A stretch of 64,000 bases of DNA from Hyaloscypha bicolor E (lineage: Eukaryota; Ascomycota; Leotiomycetes; Helotiales; Hyaloscyphaceae): NCBI RefSeq assembly GCF_002865645.1, contig NW_020194684.1:589308-653307 (forward strand), written 5' to 3'. The notes below the pieces were generated by a model. That model was not told the origin of the DNA. It ran no database searches and saw only the letters and a list, made by a program, of their open reading frames with translations. Below are positions 1 through 11,497 of the stretch, in pieces. The first letter of the stretch is position 1; each line of letters begins with the position of its first letter. Made by a program: the position numbers and the translations under genes.

Positions 1-221
1 GGCGAGCTTGAATATTCTGGTGCTAGAAATGGTTAAGTAACAAGACAGATGAGAAGTACAAGTATCATTTTGAGAGATTCTTGCTCGCTAGTGCGGCTAA
101 CGATTCATGCTTGGATCTGCCTGGATCAGACAGACTCTGCCTAGATTAGATAAGAGCGAAGAGAAGGCTGTAGCGCTGCAGTAAGCACGCTATCTACGAA
201 TAAGCTCTGGGAGAAGGCCTA

Positions 222-759
222 ATAGTCGGACTTGACGTCGCGCTAAAGGGGCCCTTCCCTTTAGTCGGGGAAAGCGAGTTGTCCCGGGAAAGCGAGATGT
301 CCCGCACCAAATAAAATCCTTAATAACTTGAAACCTTAATCTTTTTAAATAATTCTAAGTAATAGAATTAAAAATATAAGCCTTATAAACTAGATATAAT
401 TCTCTAAAACTTAAAAAAAGATATAGGTAGAGAGTTATTAAGGTTTTAGTAATAAAATTACGAGGAATACAAAAATCGTAAGAATTATTTATTCGTAACC
501 ATTTTGCAAATATTAGACCTATGACTTTTGCTTAATTATAATTTTTATTCTTTTACTTAAGACTTTAGCCCTTAAATATGTAACAGGTAACTGTAAGATC
601 GCGAATAAAACGTATTAATTAGATTTTCTATAGCTAGTTCCTAATATTATTTTTTAGAAGGCAAAAAAGGCCGGTACGGGACATCTCGCTTTCCCGGGAC
701 AACTCGCTTTCCCCGACTAAAGGGAAGGGCCCCTTTAGCGCGACGTCAAGTCCGACTAT
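222..759. mobile_element. MITE-like element with perfect 83-bp terminal inverted repeats
   Basis: The left end (222-304, starting ATAGTCGGACTTGACGTCGC) and the right end (677-759) are perfect reverse complements over 83 bp. The element is flanked by TA on both sides (220-221 and 760-761), the target duplication expected for Tc1/mariner-type insertions. The 370-bp core is AT-rich and has no coding potential, so it is non-autonomous. The arms are GC-rich and undiverged, which suggests recent insertion or protection from RIP. Superfamily assignment rests on the TA duplication only. Confidence 0.8.
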
Positions 760-761
760 TA

Positions 762-1227
762 AATCCAAGACCCGTCAACTCTTTCCGGGGTCGGGTGCAG
801 CCGAAAACCTCCGACTCATAGCAGCCGGGCGCGCTTGCAAGAAATGTCGCACCAATAAAAATCCAGAGCCAAGAGGCAGCAGGGCAGGCTGAAAGTGAGG
901 CTTGCACTACGGGACGAGGCAAGGCAGACGAGCCACACCTTTCAAAACGCGTGCGGGTTAAGTACCAAGTTCATGCGGAAGGAGCGGCAAGATTTCTAAG
1001 CTCTTCTGAGAGTTGGGCGAGTCCTATGGCGACATCGAGGCCCTGGGAATCACATGTGAGTTGGTAGTGGATGTTCTCCACAAGATCGGTCATTAGGACT
1101 TGAGTACTCTCCTCTTCCTATTACTCTCTCAAGCGCAGCCATGATAAATAAACATCAAACACTATTGAGCCTTTAGAACCCGAAGCCGCATCCATTTCAT
1201 TTCATTTGCTTTTCCTCTCTGGGCAGA
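762..1227. other. Intergenic, no gene seen
   Basis: Mixed-composition sequence between the TIR element and the DUF7708-type pseudogene. No convincing ORF, RNA gene or repeat was found. It may hold the old promoter of the downstream pseudogene. Confidence 0.4.
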
Positions 1228-3246
1228 ATGGCAAATGAACAAACAGGACCTGCAACATTTGTGACTCATTACCTCCAGGAAAGAGGACCGGAGATAGCGG
1301 GGATACATGATGCATGGGCCGTGGAATCCAGCTTCAATGAATCTAAGGCGACATACGAGGCAAAAGAAAAGCATGAGTATGTTCAATTTTGCAGCATTAC
1401 TAAATACCAAAGAGTTCGAGGCTTACTTCGAGTAGGGAGTTCATGGAAGCGCTGCACGAATACGGAAGGCCTGAAGGTCGCAAACTCCCGTTCAACCCTG
1501 TCGATTGCTCCTGGCGAGATGTGCTCAAGGAGCTAGACAAGGCCGAAGACGCTGCAGCCACCAGCGAACAAGATGACAAGAAGCTCTTAACACTCAGCAG
1601 GAGGAAATTGAATACTATGTCAAATTCGATTATGCCTCTCCTAGATGCTATTCCTAAGGAGTTGTGGATCCTTCGGGGTGGACAAGCCATCATCTTCCAC
1701 GTGTGCATTGCCCTTAAAACCCTCCATTTTCTAAGACTAATAAAACTGTTACAGCTTGCTCAATATAGAGAGACGGTCAGACGAGACATCTTAGACACCT
1801 TTGAAGACATACCGGGTATTATTACAATGGCCTACAGCAAGTCTCAGAGGTTTCCCCAAGATGCCAAGCTGCATGATTCGATAGAAGATTTGAAAGTGAC
1901 ACTCTTCGATGCTATTCCCAGCCTGATTGAGATTTTGATGCCGGGAAAATTCTGTTGTGGCCCTAGCCTAAAGTAAAACTGACCTCATTCAGGGCTGATA
2001 TTGTGTACAGTAGCCAAAGTTACATGCCTCTTTCGAGGATTCCGTGTTCAGGATATACTGAGCTGTGTCCAGAGAAAAGCGAGTGGCGTGGATGCGTGCG
2101 GCAGAAACCTTCAGGATGGGCTCATCGAGAAGAATTATCTCGCCACCAAAGAAGTTCAGGAGGTGACAACAACAACTCAAGTGCAAGTTACGGAGATACG
2201 TGAAGGTGGGTTACCGCAATGGATCAAGGGGTACGCGGACTGGATAACCGATTCCAAGAAATCGACTCCAATATCGTCGAGCTGAAGGATTTTATCTCCG
2301 AGCAAATAAATGACGCCTTGGCAAGTAAGAACGGCATGTTCCAGATGTTGAAAGACGTCATGTCTGGTAAGGTAACCATTCCTGTTACAGAAAGTGGCGC
2401 TCATTCCAGACAGTTTTTCTATGCGACGAACCAGAGCCAGGGCTTATTATGAATCCCACACGGACTGCCACTCTCTCATCTCCTGATGAACTTCTAATTC
2501 TGCTTCGTGTGCCGCTTGAGCAACCAATCTGCGATCTAGACTTTGTTCTTCGTCAAAGTAAAGAATTCGACTTGACTTCCAAGTCTTATGGGGCGTTGGT
2601 TATGGCGAGTCCACGATTCCAACAATGGGTAGCTGCTAGCGAAACAGACTTGATTTATGTTGAAGGCCACCTTGATCCCTCCAAATTCGGAAAGACATCA
2701 CCTATTTCGTACTTTTGTGCAAATTTGGCACTGCTATTTGCAAACTCTGCAATGAGCATCACACTGCACTCCTTCTGCAGTCAGCACGTGGCCTGCAACG
2801 ATGATCTCCAAGGTCCGAGAGGCTTGATCAGGGGTTTGCTCTCACAACTCCTTCACATTTGGCCTAATGCGCCCTTGCATGGTATCGACCTCCCAGGTTT
2901 CAACGGTAATCACGAATTTATTCCGATGGAGGACCTTTGTCAACTCTTCGAGGTGCTATTGAGCCAACTTCCGATACACACCACCGTGTTTTGCATCATC
3001 GATGACTTGGTCCAATTCGAGAAGGAACGTTGGGATGACGACTATTGGCATTTTTTGCGTATATTGGGCACTCTCATGGCTGGTCAGCAATGCGGCATCA
3101 GATTCAAGGTCTTGATAACGAGCTCAACGAAGAGCAAGCGGCTACAGGAAAATGTTCCCGAAGACATGCGTATACAAGTGACTGAAAGGGACCGGTTAAT
3201 AGGGCATAGAAGGCAGCAATCGCGGTGGAGGACGGGAGCCAGCTAG
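1228..3246 (+). pseudogene. Decayed DUF7708 / P-loop STAND-like protein gene
   Basis: Family resemblance runs continuously but hops between all three frames. The opening segment (1228-1390, MANEQTGPATFV...) is followed in another frame by NTKEFEAYFE, which hits a stop at about 1434. The DUF7708-like helical domain (1443-1970) follows, with FMEALHEYGRP, DAIPKELWILRGG and TFEDIPGII. A probable retained intron lies at 1701-1754 (GTGTGC...TTACAG, CTAAT-like branch site). A coiled stretch continues at 2030-2205 and shifts frame at 2219. The ATPase-like part (2449-3246) has a P-loop-like but non-canonical segment GHLDPSKFGKTS and an FCIIDDLVQFEK segment. At least three frame changes make an intact protein unlikely. 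Such fungal proteins are thought to be STAND-type immune or incompatibility receptors; that role is inference. Confidence 0.7.
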
Positions 3247-3249
3247 AAG

Positions 3250-4660
3250 AGCAGAATGATATCCGTAGGTGAGAGCGGATCCTTCACAACAAAATACGGA
3301 TCAATTTTTACAGTGGTAGGCCTCTTGGTCCTTAAAGAACCCCAAAGTTTGCGCGAACATTTTGCTAACCTTGGAGAAGCGACCCTCGTGGTTCAATCTC
3401 ACATGCAATATTGTAGAAATTGGAGAAACGTCAGGTGACTTGTACTACATAGAAGTCTGGTTCTTGTTGGTTGCCCAGCGAGTCTGCATGATGCATGCAA
3501 CCCTGGGGTGGAAGAACGGCATAAAACGTCTCAGAAACTCCAACCGAGATGAATTGCAACCATCGCCAATTCCTTTTCCCTGCGGGGCATTAATTTGATG
3601 GCAATGGAATGAGACCATTATGGCTGCAAACTCATCCAATCCTCTGGTGCAGCACCTTAGGGCTCCACCCCAATCGCCAACTGCGCCAAGGACAATGCTC
3701 GCTCAAACCCCTTTGGAAGAACACAAACGCGCTATTTCTTCTCTCGAATCCGCTTTATTTGAAAGAATGGTATTCCTCAGCGTTCTAGTAGTCTTCAACG
3801 GCCCATATGTTGATCGAGGGAGTGGGGCAAACACCAGCGATGGCAGTGAACAGGAGTTTCGCCGGGATTTCCAATATAATCTCAGACGACAAGTGTGCCC
3901 ACCAAAGTCCATTTCCTTCTTTGGAACTGAGCAGTCGATGCTCTAACCTGAGCCCTGAGCCCTGAGTATACGTTAAGGGCATCATTTCCGGTCCCGTGTG
4001 AATCGGTAATAGCTTCCTTGTCGTCTCTATATAAAAAAATTTCTAATCCCTACCGCATTGGACACACCCCCCTCTTTTGAGCTATCAAAAATTGTCCATA
4101 TTGGCATTCATTTTCGCTCCCTTAAACGTATAAGGGTCCCTCGGAGCCGGTTTTAAACCCCTCTAGTCCTGTCTCACGTGACCAGCAATTTAAACTTATA
4201 AATTATCGAACGTCACCAATTCAACGTCATCTATACAAGTATGTGGCCTCAATTTACTACACACTTATTCAAACTCGCTACCATAAGGGTCGTTGGAAGT
4301 TACGATTAATAATCCCAGATACAAGCCTTTCATTGGCACCGTCTGGATTCCTAGCCAAAATTGGCGCTGCTGATAGCTGTCATGATGATGCTATTTGTTC
4401 TTACATACAGCTTAGATAGGACACCTTAGCTTTTACTCGATGGTTAATAGAGGGTCGGAATTACCGAATAAATATGATATTTTTGAAATATTCCATGTGG
4501 ATCTGCATCCGCCGTGTGCCATCTGCCATCTTTGTACCACAAGCATCCAATAGCAATTTGCTCTGCATCTTACACGTTCAGCAAGTTTTACGAGTCCTCC
4601 TCTCACTACTCTGCCTACCGACGTGAAGCCCATAACAGAGTCGAAACTCCTTGTTCGCAT
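3250..4660. other. Intergenic, no recognisable gene
   Basis: Short open stretches occur (for example 3620-3946 on the plus strand) but none resembles a known family. 3256-3600 may be the degraded tail of the upstream STAND-like pseudogene. The remainder, 3970-4430, is AT-richer and featureless. Confidence 0.4.
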
Positions 4661-7600
4661 TTAGGTGCCAACCGTAGCCTGAATTTGTCGAATTTTCTCC
4701 CGCGCCGTTTTAATCTCGGCTTCCACACGGCCGCGAAAGTCTGGGTCTTGCTCGCGCTCTGGTGCAACATTTTCGCTCTTTACAATGTCTAGCGTCCTCT
4801 GGACGATGTCAAGATGTGTCTCAATTGCGGCTTCTATGCTCCTTTGAAGATTATTAGCCAGATGACTGAAGCTTTTCCTAAAATTCTCCATCAGGTCTTC
4901 GAAAAGGCTCTCTTCCTTGAGTTTATCATTGATGATCCGTTTTCGTCGAAGATCACTACCTGCACCTGCCGTACTGTTAGTAATATAAATAGTTGTTCTG
5001 AATAAAGGGTCTCACTTACCAGACTCTGAATTGCAAGCGCGGTAGGAACTCTCCATGGCTCGTCCAATAAAAGAGGTACGGATACCGGAGAGCGCGTCTG
5101 TTCTCAGTGCGCTAATGAATGTCAGCCAGTGGAATTTCTTTTGGCGAATGAAACCTACGAAAGATTGTATTCGAAAGTTTTGCACTTTTCCTCGACATCC
5201 CAAAGAAGAAGGTGTTGACGCGATGTCAATACTTGGCTAAGAATAGCAGTCAAATCCGGGAAATCTTGCAACTCGGTATCTAATCTAAGGTCAACAACTG
5301 AGCGCGAGGGAATTGTTTCCATCCTGTTTTTTTAGACAATCCACTATAACATATGAGAGCTCCTGTGACGCACCTAGATATTGAATTGCCAAATCCATCA
5401 GATCCTCAATTGATCTTGCGATGCTTCCATGTTGGTTCTGGAGTGTTGTGCGCAATCTCTGCCATGGGGAAGTTAGATCTCTGATCATTCTTTCTATTGC
5501 TTCTTCGTTCCAGTTGTGGCTCCCGACCGTCGCGGTAGCATAATGGCCGTAATTACGACAAAAAGCAGCATAAGTTGCTGCAGTACGGTTAGCTTCCACC
5601 AGCACAGAGTAGGTTGGATATTAGGCGCCCACAATGATGAAACTATACAGGATCGGTTAGTGGTTGGAATCTCTAGAATTAAAAGAGATGATTATACTTA
5701 CCATAGACCACTCCAAGCCCGCCTCTATCGCTCCTTCACTCCAGTTGTGGATATGTTGTCCTTCAAAGAATTAGGTGACTAAGATATGCAACGGCCAAAC
5801 CAGGAGTACAAACTTTTATATAGTTGTATGTGGAACTCCTCCATCATTGATGTTTCAATGCTATTAACTTGAGAGAAATTTTCATTCAAGTCCTAGGTAC
5901 TCAATCAGCATACTCCCTACAAATCACCTAGATTCTGACAAATTTACCCTCCTCAGTCGGGCCTCGAGCGCATCAAGAGTCTCACGAACAGTCTCCATTC
6001 GCTCTGTGTTTATACTTTCTGTACTAGATCGGACCCACAGCGCAATATCACAGAGGATGGCCGGAATATCGTCTCGGATATACTTCATAGCAATGCGAAG
6101 TTGATCATCTTCCAATAAAGAGACACAGTGCCTCCGGAGTTCGATAATCCCACTCAAGGAGATGAGAGGAAGGGCACTGTCCTTCGGTTGATCTCGATGC
6201 TCCCAGTAGTCCGTATTACTGACACAAAACACTTCCAGCCTACCATCAGGGACTCTGCTCCGGTAGAGATCGTGGAGCTCTGCCGTAACTCTTGCGTTAC
6301 GAGCCTGGACGAGGTACTCTTTTAGTCTAGAATGTGTGCTTTAGTACCTGGGGTTCCACGTCAACCTTCCAAGAGATCCGTGGCGGCGTGGACTTACTTG
6401 TATTGATGATCATCTATCAGCTTCCTGTTAATGGGTCAATAATGTCTATAAATAAGTGAATGCAGACATCTCAGCACTTACCTGGCTTTTCTAGATCTTC
6501 GATAAAGGTCTTGGACTCGCTTGGGATCATCTCCACCTTCTGATAAGACATCATCATCATATTCTGCTAACTGTGTCTCAACTTCATTGAAGTCTTCTCG
6601 ACACTTAGTTACCACGTCAATTAGAATTTGAATATCTTTCGCTCTTTGGCCTTTCCAGTCATTCTTGGCTTCTTCAGCTCGAATATCCTAAAAGTTTATT
6701 AGCAGGCGGGTCATCCGTTAGAAACCAGATGTTATTAGCTCACATCAGACTTCGTACAAATGATAGCTACATTCGATAACATAGCTTGTCTAGCAAGCTC
6801 AAACACGTTCATGAGTCCGGCATCTGTAGTTGCTCGGCCAATGTAGCAGACAGCAAATATCTTATCGCACTGAAGCAGGTAACGCTCGGTAATGTTTTGT
6901 CGTGCAGAGTTCAAATCACGAAGTCCTAGATAAGAACTTGTCAGAACGGAGTCTCGTCTTTCATGAATAAGCGATAGATAGAGCTACCAGGAAAATCGAC
7001 AAGCACGAGACCTTTGCTTAGGGCAGGTGTCTTCAGGAATACCCTACATTTGTTAGCCGCCTGCATATGAAGATCTTATCAATAAGATTAGGGAACACGA
7101 ACTTGATCTTTCGGACATAGGGCCAGATTGCTGGCTCTTGGGATGAAGCCTGCCCCAAAGTGTACCTCATCAAGCGAGCAGAGCAATCTGCTAGAGTGGA
7201 TGTGACTTCCCTTCCGCCAATCGCTGAAAGGCCCATATCCTGCGTCCAGGACTGCAGGATTGCTAGCACGGAATCTTCTGGCTGGTCGATGAGGAACTGC
7301 TCGCCGTCAAGCCGACCCCTGAACATTGCCTGGAAAGTATCTTGGGCTATTTTCGCTCGATCTCCAAAGTCTTTCTTTTCTTCTGGATACATGCCCGCGC
7401 CGTAGAAATGATAGTGGCGATAAGACTGGAGTAATTCGGTTATTTGCTCCATGACCTCGTCCATACTGAGCAACTCTGTCTCAATGACAAAATTGTCCCT
7501 ATTATGGTAGTGATATTCTGTGACAATACAGGTACACACAGCTCCGCTGTTGCTCTGGTCGGGTCAAAGTTTCAGGGCTTAGCCAGACAAGACGTTAAAG

Positions 7601-9655
7601 GTGTAGGAGCTTACAGTTGGGACGAGGCCCTTCACATCAAGAATGGAGCTGATTATACTACTTTTGCCTACGGCAGACCCGTCAGCTGCCTCCAACTTAC
7701 TACTCTCTGGTCATAAGGCTACTTACCAACTCCAGAATCGCCAACGAACCCAATCTTTCGGATTACGGAACTTTGAAAACAGCTTAAGACCTTCGCTTCT
7801 TTGTGTAGCCGTTCTACCGTCGAGTCGGGCTCGTGCCGGAGAGAGCTAACGGTTAATAATTCTGTCACTTCAGCCATGATTTGTCTCGCCTCAGCGAAAC
7901 CTTGCTGAAAACTCGGCTGATGAAAACGTTCCACGGGAGGCATCTCATCCTCCACATCCTCATTAGTAATCAAATTTGAGTTGGAGCCTTCCGCAAGCTC
8001 CGTTTTACCCGAATCCCCATCATTACCGCCAGTGGCCCAGGGAAGACACCTCAGGGCAAATTCATGAAGATGCTCAGCAATGTGGTCGATATTTGGCACA
8101 GAGATGTCGGTAGTATAATCGCAGAGGGGACAGCAAAGTACCTCAAGCATTCTCCTTTGGCTCACTTCGCTGAGTGATGAAAGTTGGGAAGTGAGCAAAG
8201 CGGCGCGGTGCATCTTATATATATGAGTTTCCCACTGTTCAAAAGATTCGAAAATGTTTGGTTGATAAAGTTTCGAGGAGCAATAGTCGCATACCCAGCG
8301 GATGACGCTGTGCTGACTGCGCATGTGATTGAGGAGCTCATCAGACGTCAAGTACATTATGTCGGGTGTTTCACAGCCCTCGTAGATGCAGCTATATGGA
8401 AGTATATCTTGAGCAACGTGTCCTCTGAGAAGTGTCAAATCAATTCAAAAGTTTGTCTAGGAATGTGTGATGTGCTAGATGACGTACCTCCATCTAGACG
8501 AGTTACTTGAATACTCCACTGGAAGTAAATCGGCGCAGTACGGGCACCGCAGGATCCCTCCCAAGATGGGAGTAGGACAGCTTGGATAATCCTGCGTAGC
8601 ACCAATCCTTGTTACTCGCGTCACAACAGACGGCGTTTTCTGATTAGAAGTAGCGGCTTGCAAGTTGAACTGGGAGCCAATCTCAGTGGCACTTTGGATA
8701 GTAGATGGGGCATTAATGCTCGGTGCTTGTAGTGGCGCGATAGGTTCATCAGAAACCGTCTGCGTTGGCTTCAGGGCGATGCGTATTGCGGGCTTAACCT
8801 CCGACAAAGGGAGGTTAGCCGTCTCTAGCAGCCCTTGCTGCTTGATTTGCTCAGCATCCTGACTTTCAATTGGGCCCATACTTCGTGTGACCAAAATGAT
8901 TCTGTTTCTTCTGACGACATTTGCGTGGATCAATCGCCTTTGGACTGCGCTAAGCAATCCTGGGCCAAAATCTTGAGATATAACTAAATAATCAGCGGCA
9001 GACTTCTCAGCGTTGAGATGAACCGTGCGCATCAGAACTAAAAAGGTGAGGTGATTTTTGAAATCTTCGAAATCTTGTTCTTTGAGTGACGAGTCGGCCT
9101 TTCGATGCCGATGTTTGGCTCCAGACCGTCGGATCGCCGTGGCCAATCTCGTAAGTTGTTCCAGGATGGTTTTTATGTTGAAGTATGCCTCTGAGAGGGG
9201 TCCACCAGACTCTCCAATGCTAGGCAGTGAGTAGGACTCGCTCCCTTCACTGGAGAAATCCGAAAAGATAGAATCTGCATCTTGAACTTCTGGCGATGAG
9301 TCCAACTCGGCCTCTGGTGAGGAGCTTTCAGACTTAGTTTCGGCTAAAGTTCGTAAGAATCATTGCACAACCGAGGAGTACGATCCGTACAAGTTTGTAG
9401 ATAATTCTCTAGCGCTTCTGCTAAACCATCCAGAAGGTCGCAGATCAATTCTCGCAGCTCAGGTCTATCCCGCACTCGATGGTCCAGGGATGACCTGCCA
9501 ACGGGTGTGGCCTTAAGACCAGCGTCCCATAGATTGAACTCTCCTTGCCGGTTTTCTAACCAATCGAGTCTGCTGGAGACTGAGATGGATAAGCACCTCA
9601 AAAATAGCTCATGGCATGCCTCGGCTCTATCGCAGATGTCGCCTGAGAGCGCCAT
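4661..9655 (-). CDS. C2H2 zinc-finger protein with SLIP-GC/dynamin-like GTPase domain
   Basis: A 17-exon model closes in frame to 1337 aa. Exons: 9655-9391, 9343-8488, 8424-7727, 7667-7615, 7554-7097, 7043-6988, 6925-6744, 6687-6482, 6424-6398, 6326-5948, 5838-5814, 5760-5702, 5642-5633, 5577-5374, 5297-5159, 5111-5020, 4965-4661. Residues 1-90 are the helical N-terminus common in fungal C2H2 proteins (LDWLENRQGEFNLWDAGL). Three zinc-finger-like segments lie at about 386-500. The GTPase follows: G1 GDSGVGKSS (about 602-610), G3 DFPG (792-795), G4 TKSD (853-856). The C-terminal helical half carries DALSGIRTSFIGRAMESSYR and resembles fungal DUF7605-type partners of the nuclear GTPase SLIP-GC family. 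The ATG at 9655 was chosen because the longer frame upstream has no ATG. The junctions at 7097/7043 (donor GTTCCC) and 5948/5838 are least certain. A role in defence is inferred from family and neighbours only. Confidence 0.8.
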
Positions 9656-10501
9656 TATTTGCCCGCACTTAGTGTAGTGTAGTGACGGCGAAGAAGAGGA
9701 ATCAGCAATTCTGCAGATAGCGCATTGAATGAGGCATGAAGCCAACCGGGTGTTTCTTGACGAACTCGATCTTCGTGACAATTTTATTTGGGTGGGATTT
9801 TGGGTAAGGATCTTATGCGCATTTGTGGCCTAAGGCACGCATTGTTCCACTTTTTGAAAGACTTAAGTGGGGCGTAGAAGGGTTAACCGCCACTTGAAAT
9901 AATCATTTTATAATTCAACCACGTAATATTTTTGACTAAACCTGGGACTATAAATAAGTTAGATTAATAGATCTAAGGAAATGTATATTATAGCAAAAAG
10001 GAGTTCACGATTACGGTGCAAACTACGAAATGTAGCTTTTTGAGATTTTTTGGTGTTCCTCGCTAAATTTTTAGTATAGCGGACCGCCTGTAAATTCAGG
10101 CTTTAAGCCTGATTTTAATCACTAATTTGAAAACAAAAAATTGCGACGAATAAACTTACAAAAGCAGTTTAAATTGCTGTATGGATTGTTGCTATACTAA
10201 AGCTTGACCTAACAAACTTGCATGCTAAAATAATTAGTGAGTAAGTTGATTTGTGGGTGGCCGGTTGACCAGGGAACCCTTCTATGTACACAACCAGTAT
10301 ACAAACTACAGCTTTACAGCGTACACTATATCATAAAGTTCTGACACATGTGATTGTCCCGCTAATTTGAATATGACAATGGCGTAACCTGCTGCCTTCG
10401 ATCGTGAACCGCCAAGATTGATAGAAATTAGTTAGCCCCAAACGACTGCCGATCGGAGCTGCTTGTTGGATCGGAAGGGGCCGAACACGAATCCATAAAC
10501 C
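9656..10501. promoter_or_regulatory. Divergent intergenic region between GTPase and gasdermin-like genes
   Basis: This 846-bp gap separates two start codons pointing away from each other, so it should hold both promoters. 9890-10330 is AT-rich. Inside it, TTTAGTATAGC (about 10070-10080) and its complement (about 10191-10202) form an 11-bp inverted repeat around a roughly 140-bp core, perhaps a tiny MITE. The piece TTTTGGTGTTCCT at about 10048-10060 also occurs near the right end of the TIR element at 13522-13793. No individual regulatory site can be called. Confidence 0.4.
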
Positions 10502-11464
10502 ATGGCGTCCAAATGCTGGTTTGTACTCCAACAAACACACTATCCCCCGCCCCTTTTCCCTAAGAATGGCACTGGCGTTGCAAGCGGGCCATTATGCCTT
10601 GGGCATCTCATCTCTGACCTCAAACATCTCGACAATGTCATCAACAGAAGCGGCCCCTTAAGGATTCCGCCAGATATGCCCATATACCCTACCAAAGCCT
10701 GGGATCTCAAATGGGATATGAGTAGATCCAATGGAGTAGACGTCTCGGAGAATATAGGGGTTCCTATTGCAGCAGCAGCTGGACTGTCAATTAATCTGGA
10801 TACTGGAGTCGCGTTCCAACGAACGATTCGAAACTTCTGGGAGTTCCAATCGCTTGAGAGCTTCATTTTTCAGCCCACCAGCGCTTATATTGAGGACAGC
10901 TTGGAGGATGAAGAGGTGTCCGCGTACTTCAAGAAGCGAGGCTTGCTGAGAACTTCATCTCTTTTCATGATAACTGGGATTATTGTTGCTCGAGGAGCTA
11001 AGATGGCGGTCTCCCGAGTTCAAAGACAAGAAATTCATGGCGGTACTGGCGTGTAAGTAAGCCGATCTTTTTCAGAAATCGGAGTCAGCTTATCAGAGCG
11101 CGGTGGATGTGCTGTTCCTTTTACAGACGCTGACATGGACCGCAGCCAGTTTCCCACGATTGTCGAAGCGGGAGCGAACGTTGGCATATCATCAGAAGGA
11201 TGTGCCTCCTCATCAGCTCAGAAGGTAACGGACTTTGTATGGGCAATCCGGCTAGCTAAGATATCTAAGGGCTTGCTCAATCGAGAATGGTCCCACGAAA
11301 CATTTTCTGAAGGAGCAACCTTTGGCTTAGGTGAAGTGAAACCGGGAGAGCAAATTCTCAAGGCTTTGGAGAGTGAAGGACTTCGAGGGTTTGAAAGAGT
11401 CAATGTTGCCACAGATGATGTTGTATTCGTGGTCCAGGAAAACTTGGAGTCGACAGATTTATAA
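10502..11464 (+). CDS. Predicted gasdermin-like pore-forming protein (HET-Q1/RCD-1 type)
   Basis: The ATG is in good context (AAACCATGG). The first exon encodes WFVLQQTHYPPP, then SGPLCLGHLISDLKHLDNVIN, IPPDMPIYPTKAW, a VPIAAAAGLSINLDTGVAF strand pair, IFQPTSAYIEDSLE and MITGIIVARGAKM. The last exon encodes FVWAIRLAKISKGLL and a short acidic C-terminus. This layout, about 300 aa and strand-rich with a small tail, fits fungal gasdermin homologues, whose N-terminal domain forms membrane pores. The assignment is from memory of the family plus the adjacent subtilisin gene, and needs a profile search. The intron is ambiguous. The best donor (GTAAGT, 11053) with the best acceptor (TTTACAG, 11126) breaks the frame. 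Donor 11043 with 11126 gives 292 aa; donor 11053 with an acceptor at 11088 gives 308 aa but a 36-bp intron. A one-base lesion is also possible. Confidence 0.62.
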
Positions 11465-11497
11465 TAATGATGGTTTTCTTTTATGGTTATTTGGATA

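Noticed and set aside
1162..1708. Minus-strand ORFs over the DUF7708 region
   Set aside because: They overlap the plus-strand family similarity and have no recognisable content.
10064..10205. Small inverted-repeat element between the divergent genes
   Set aside because: Only 11 bp of TIR and no clear target duplication, so mentioned in the intergenic entry but not called as a mobile element.
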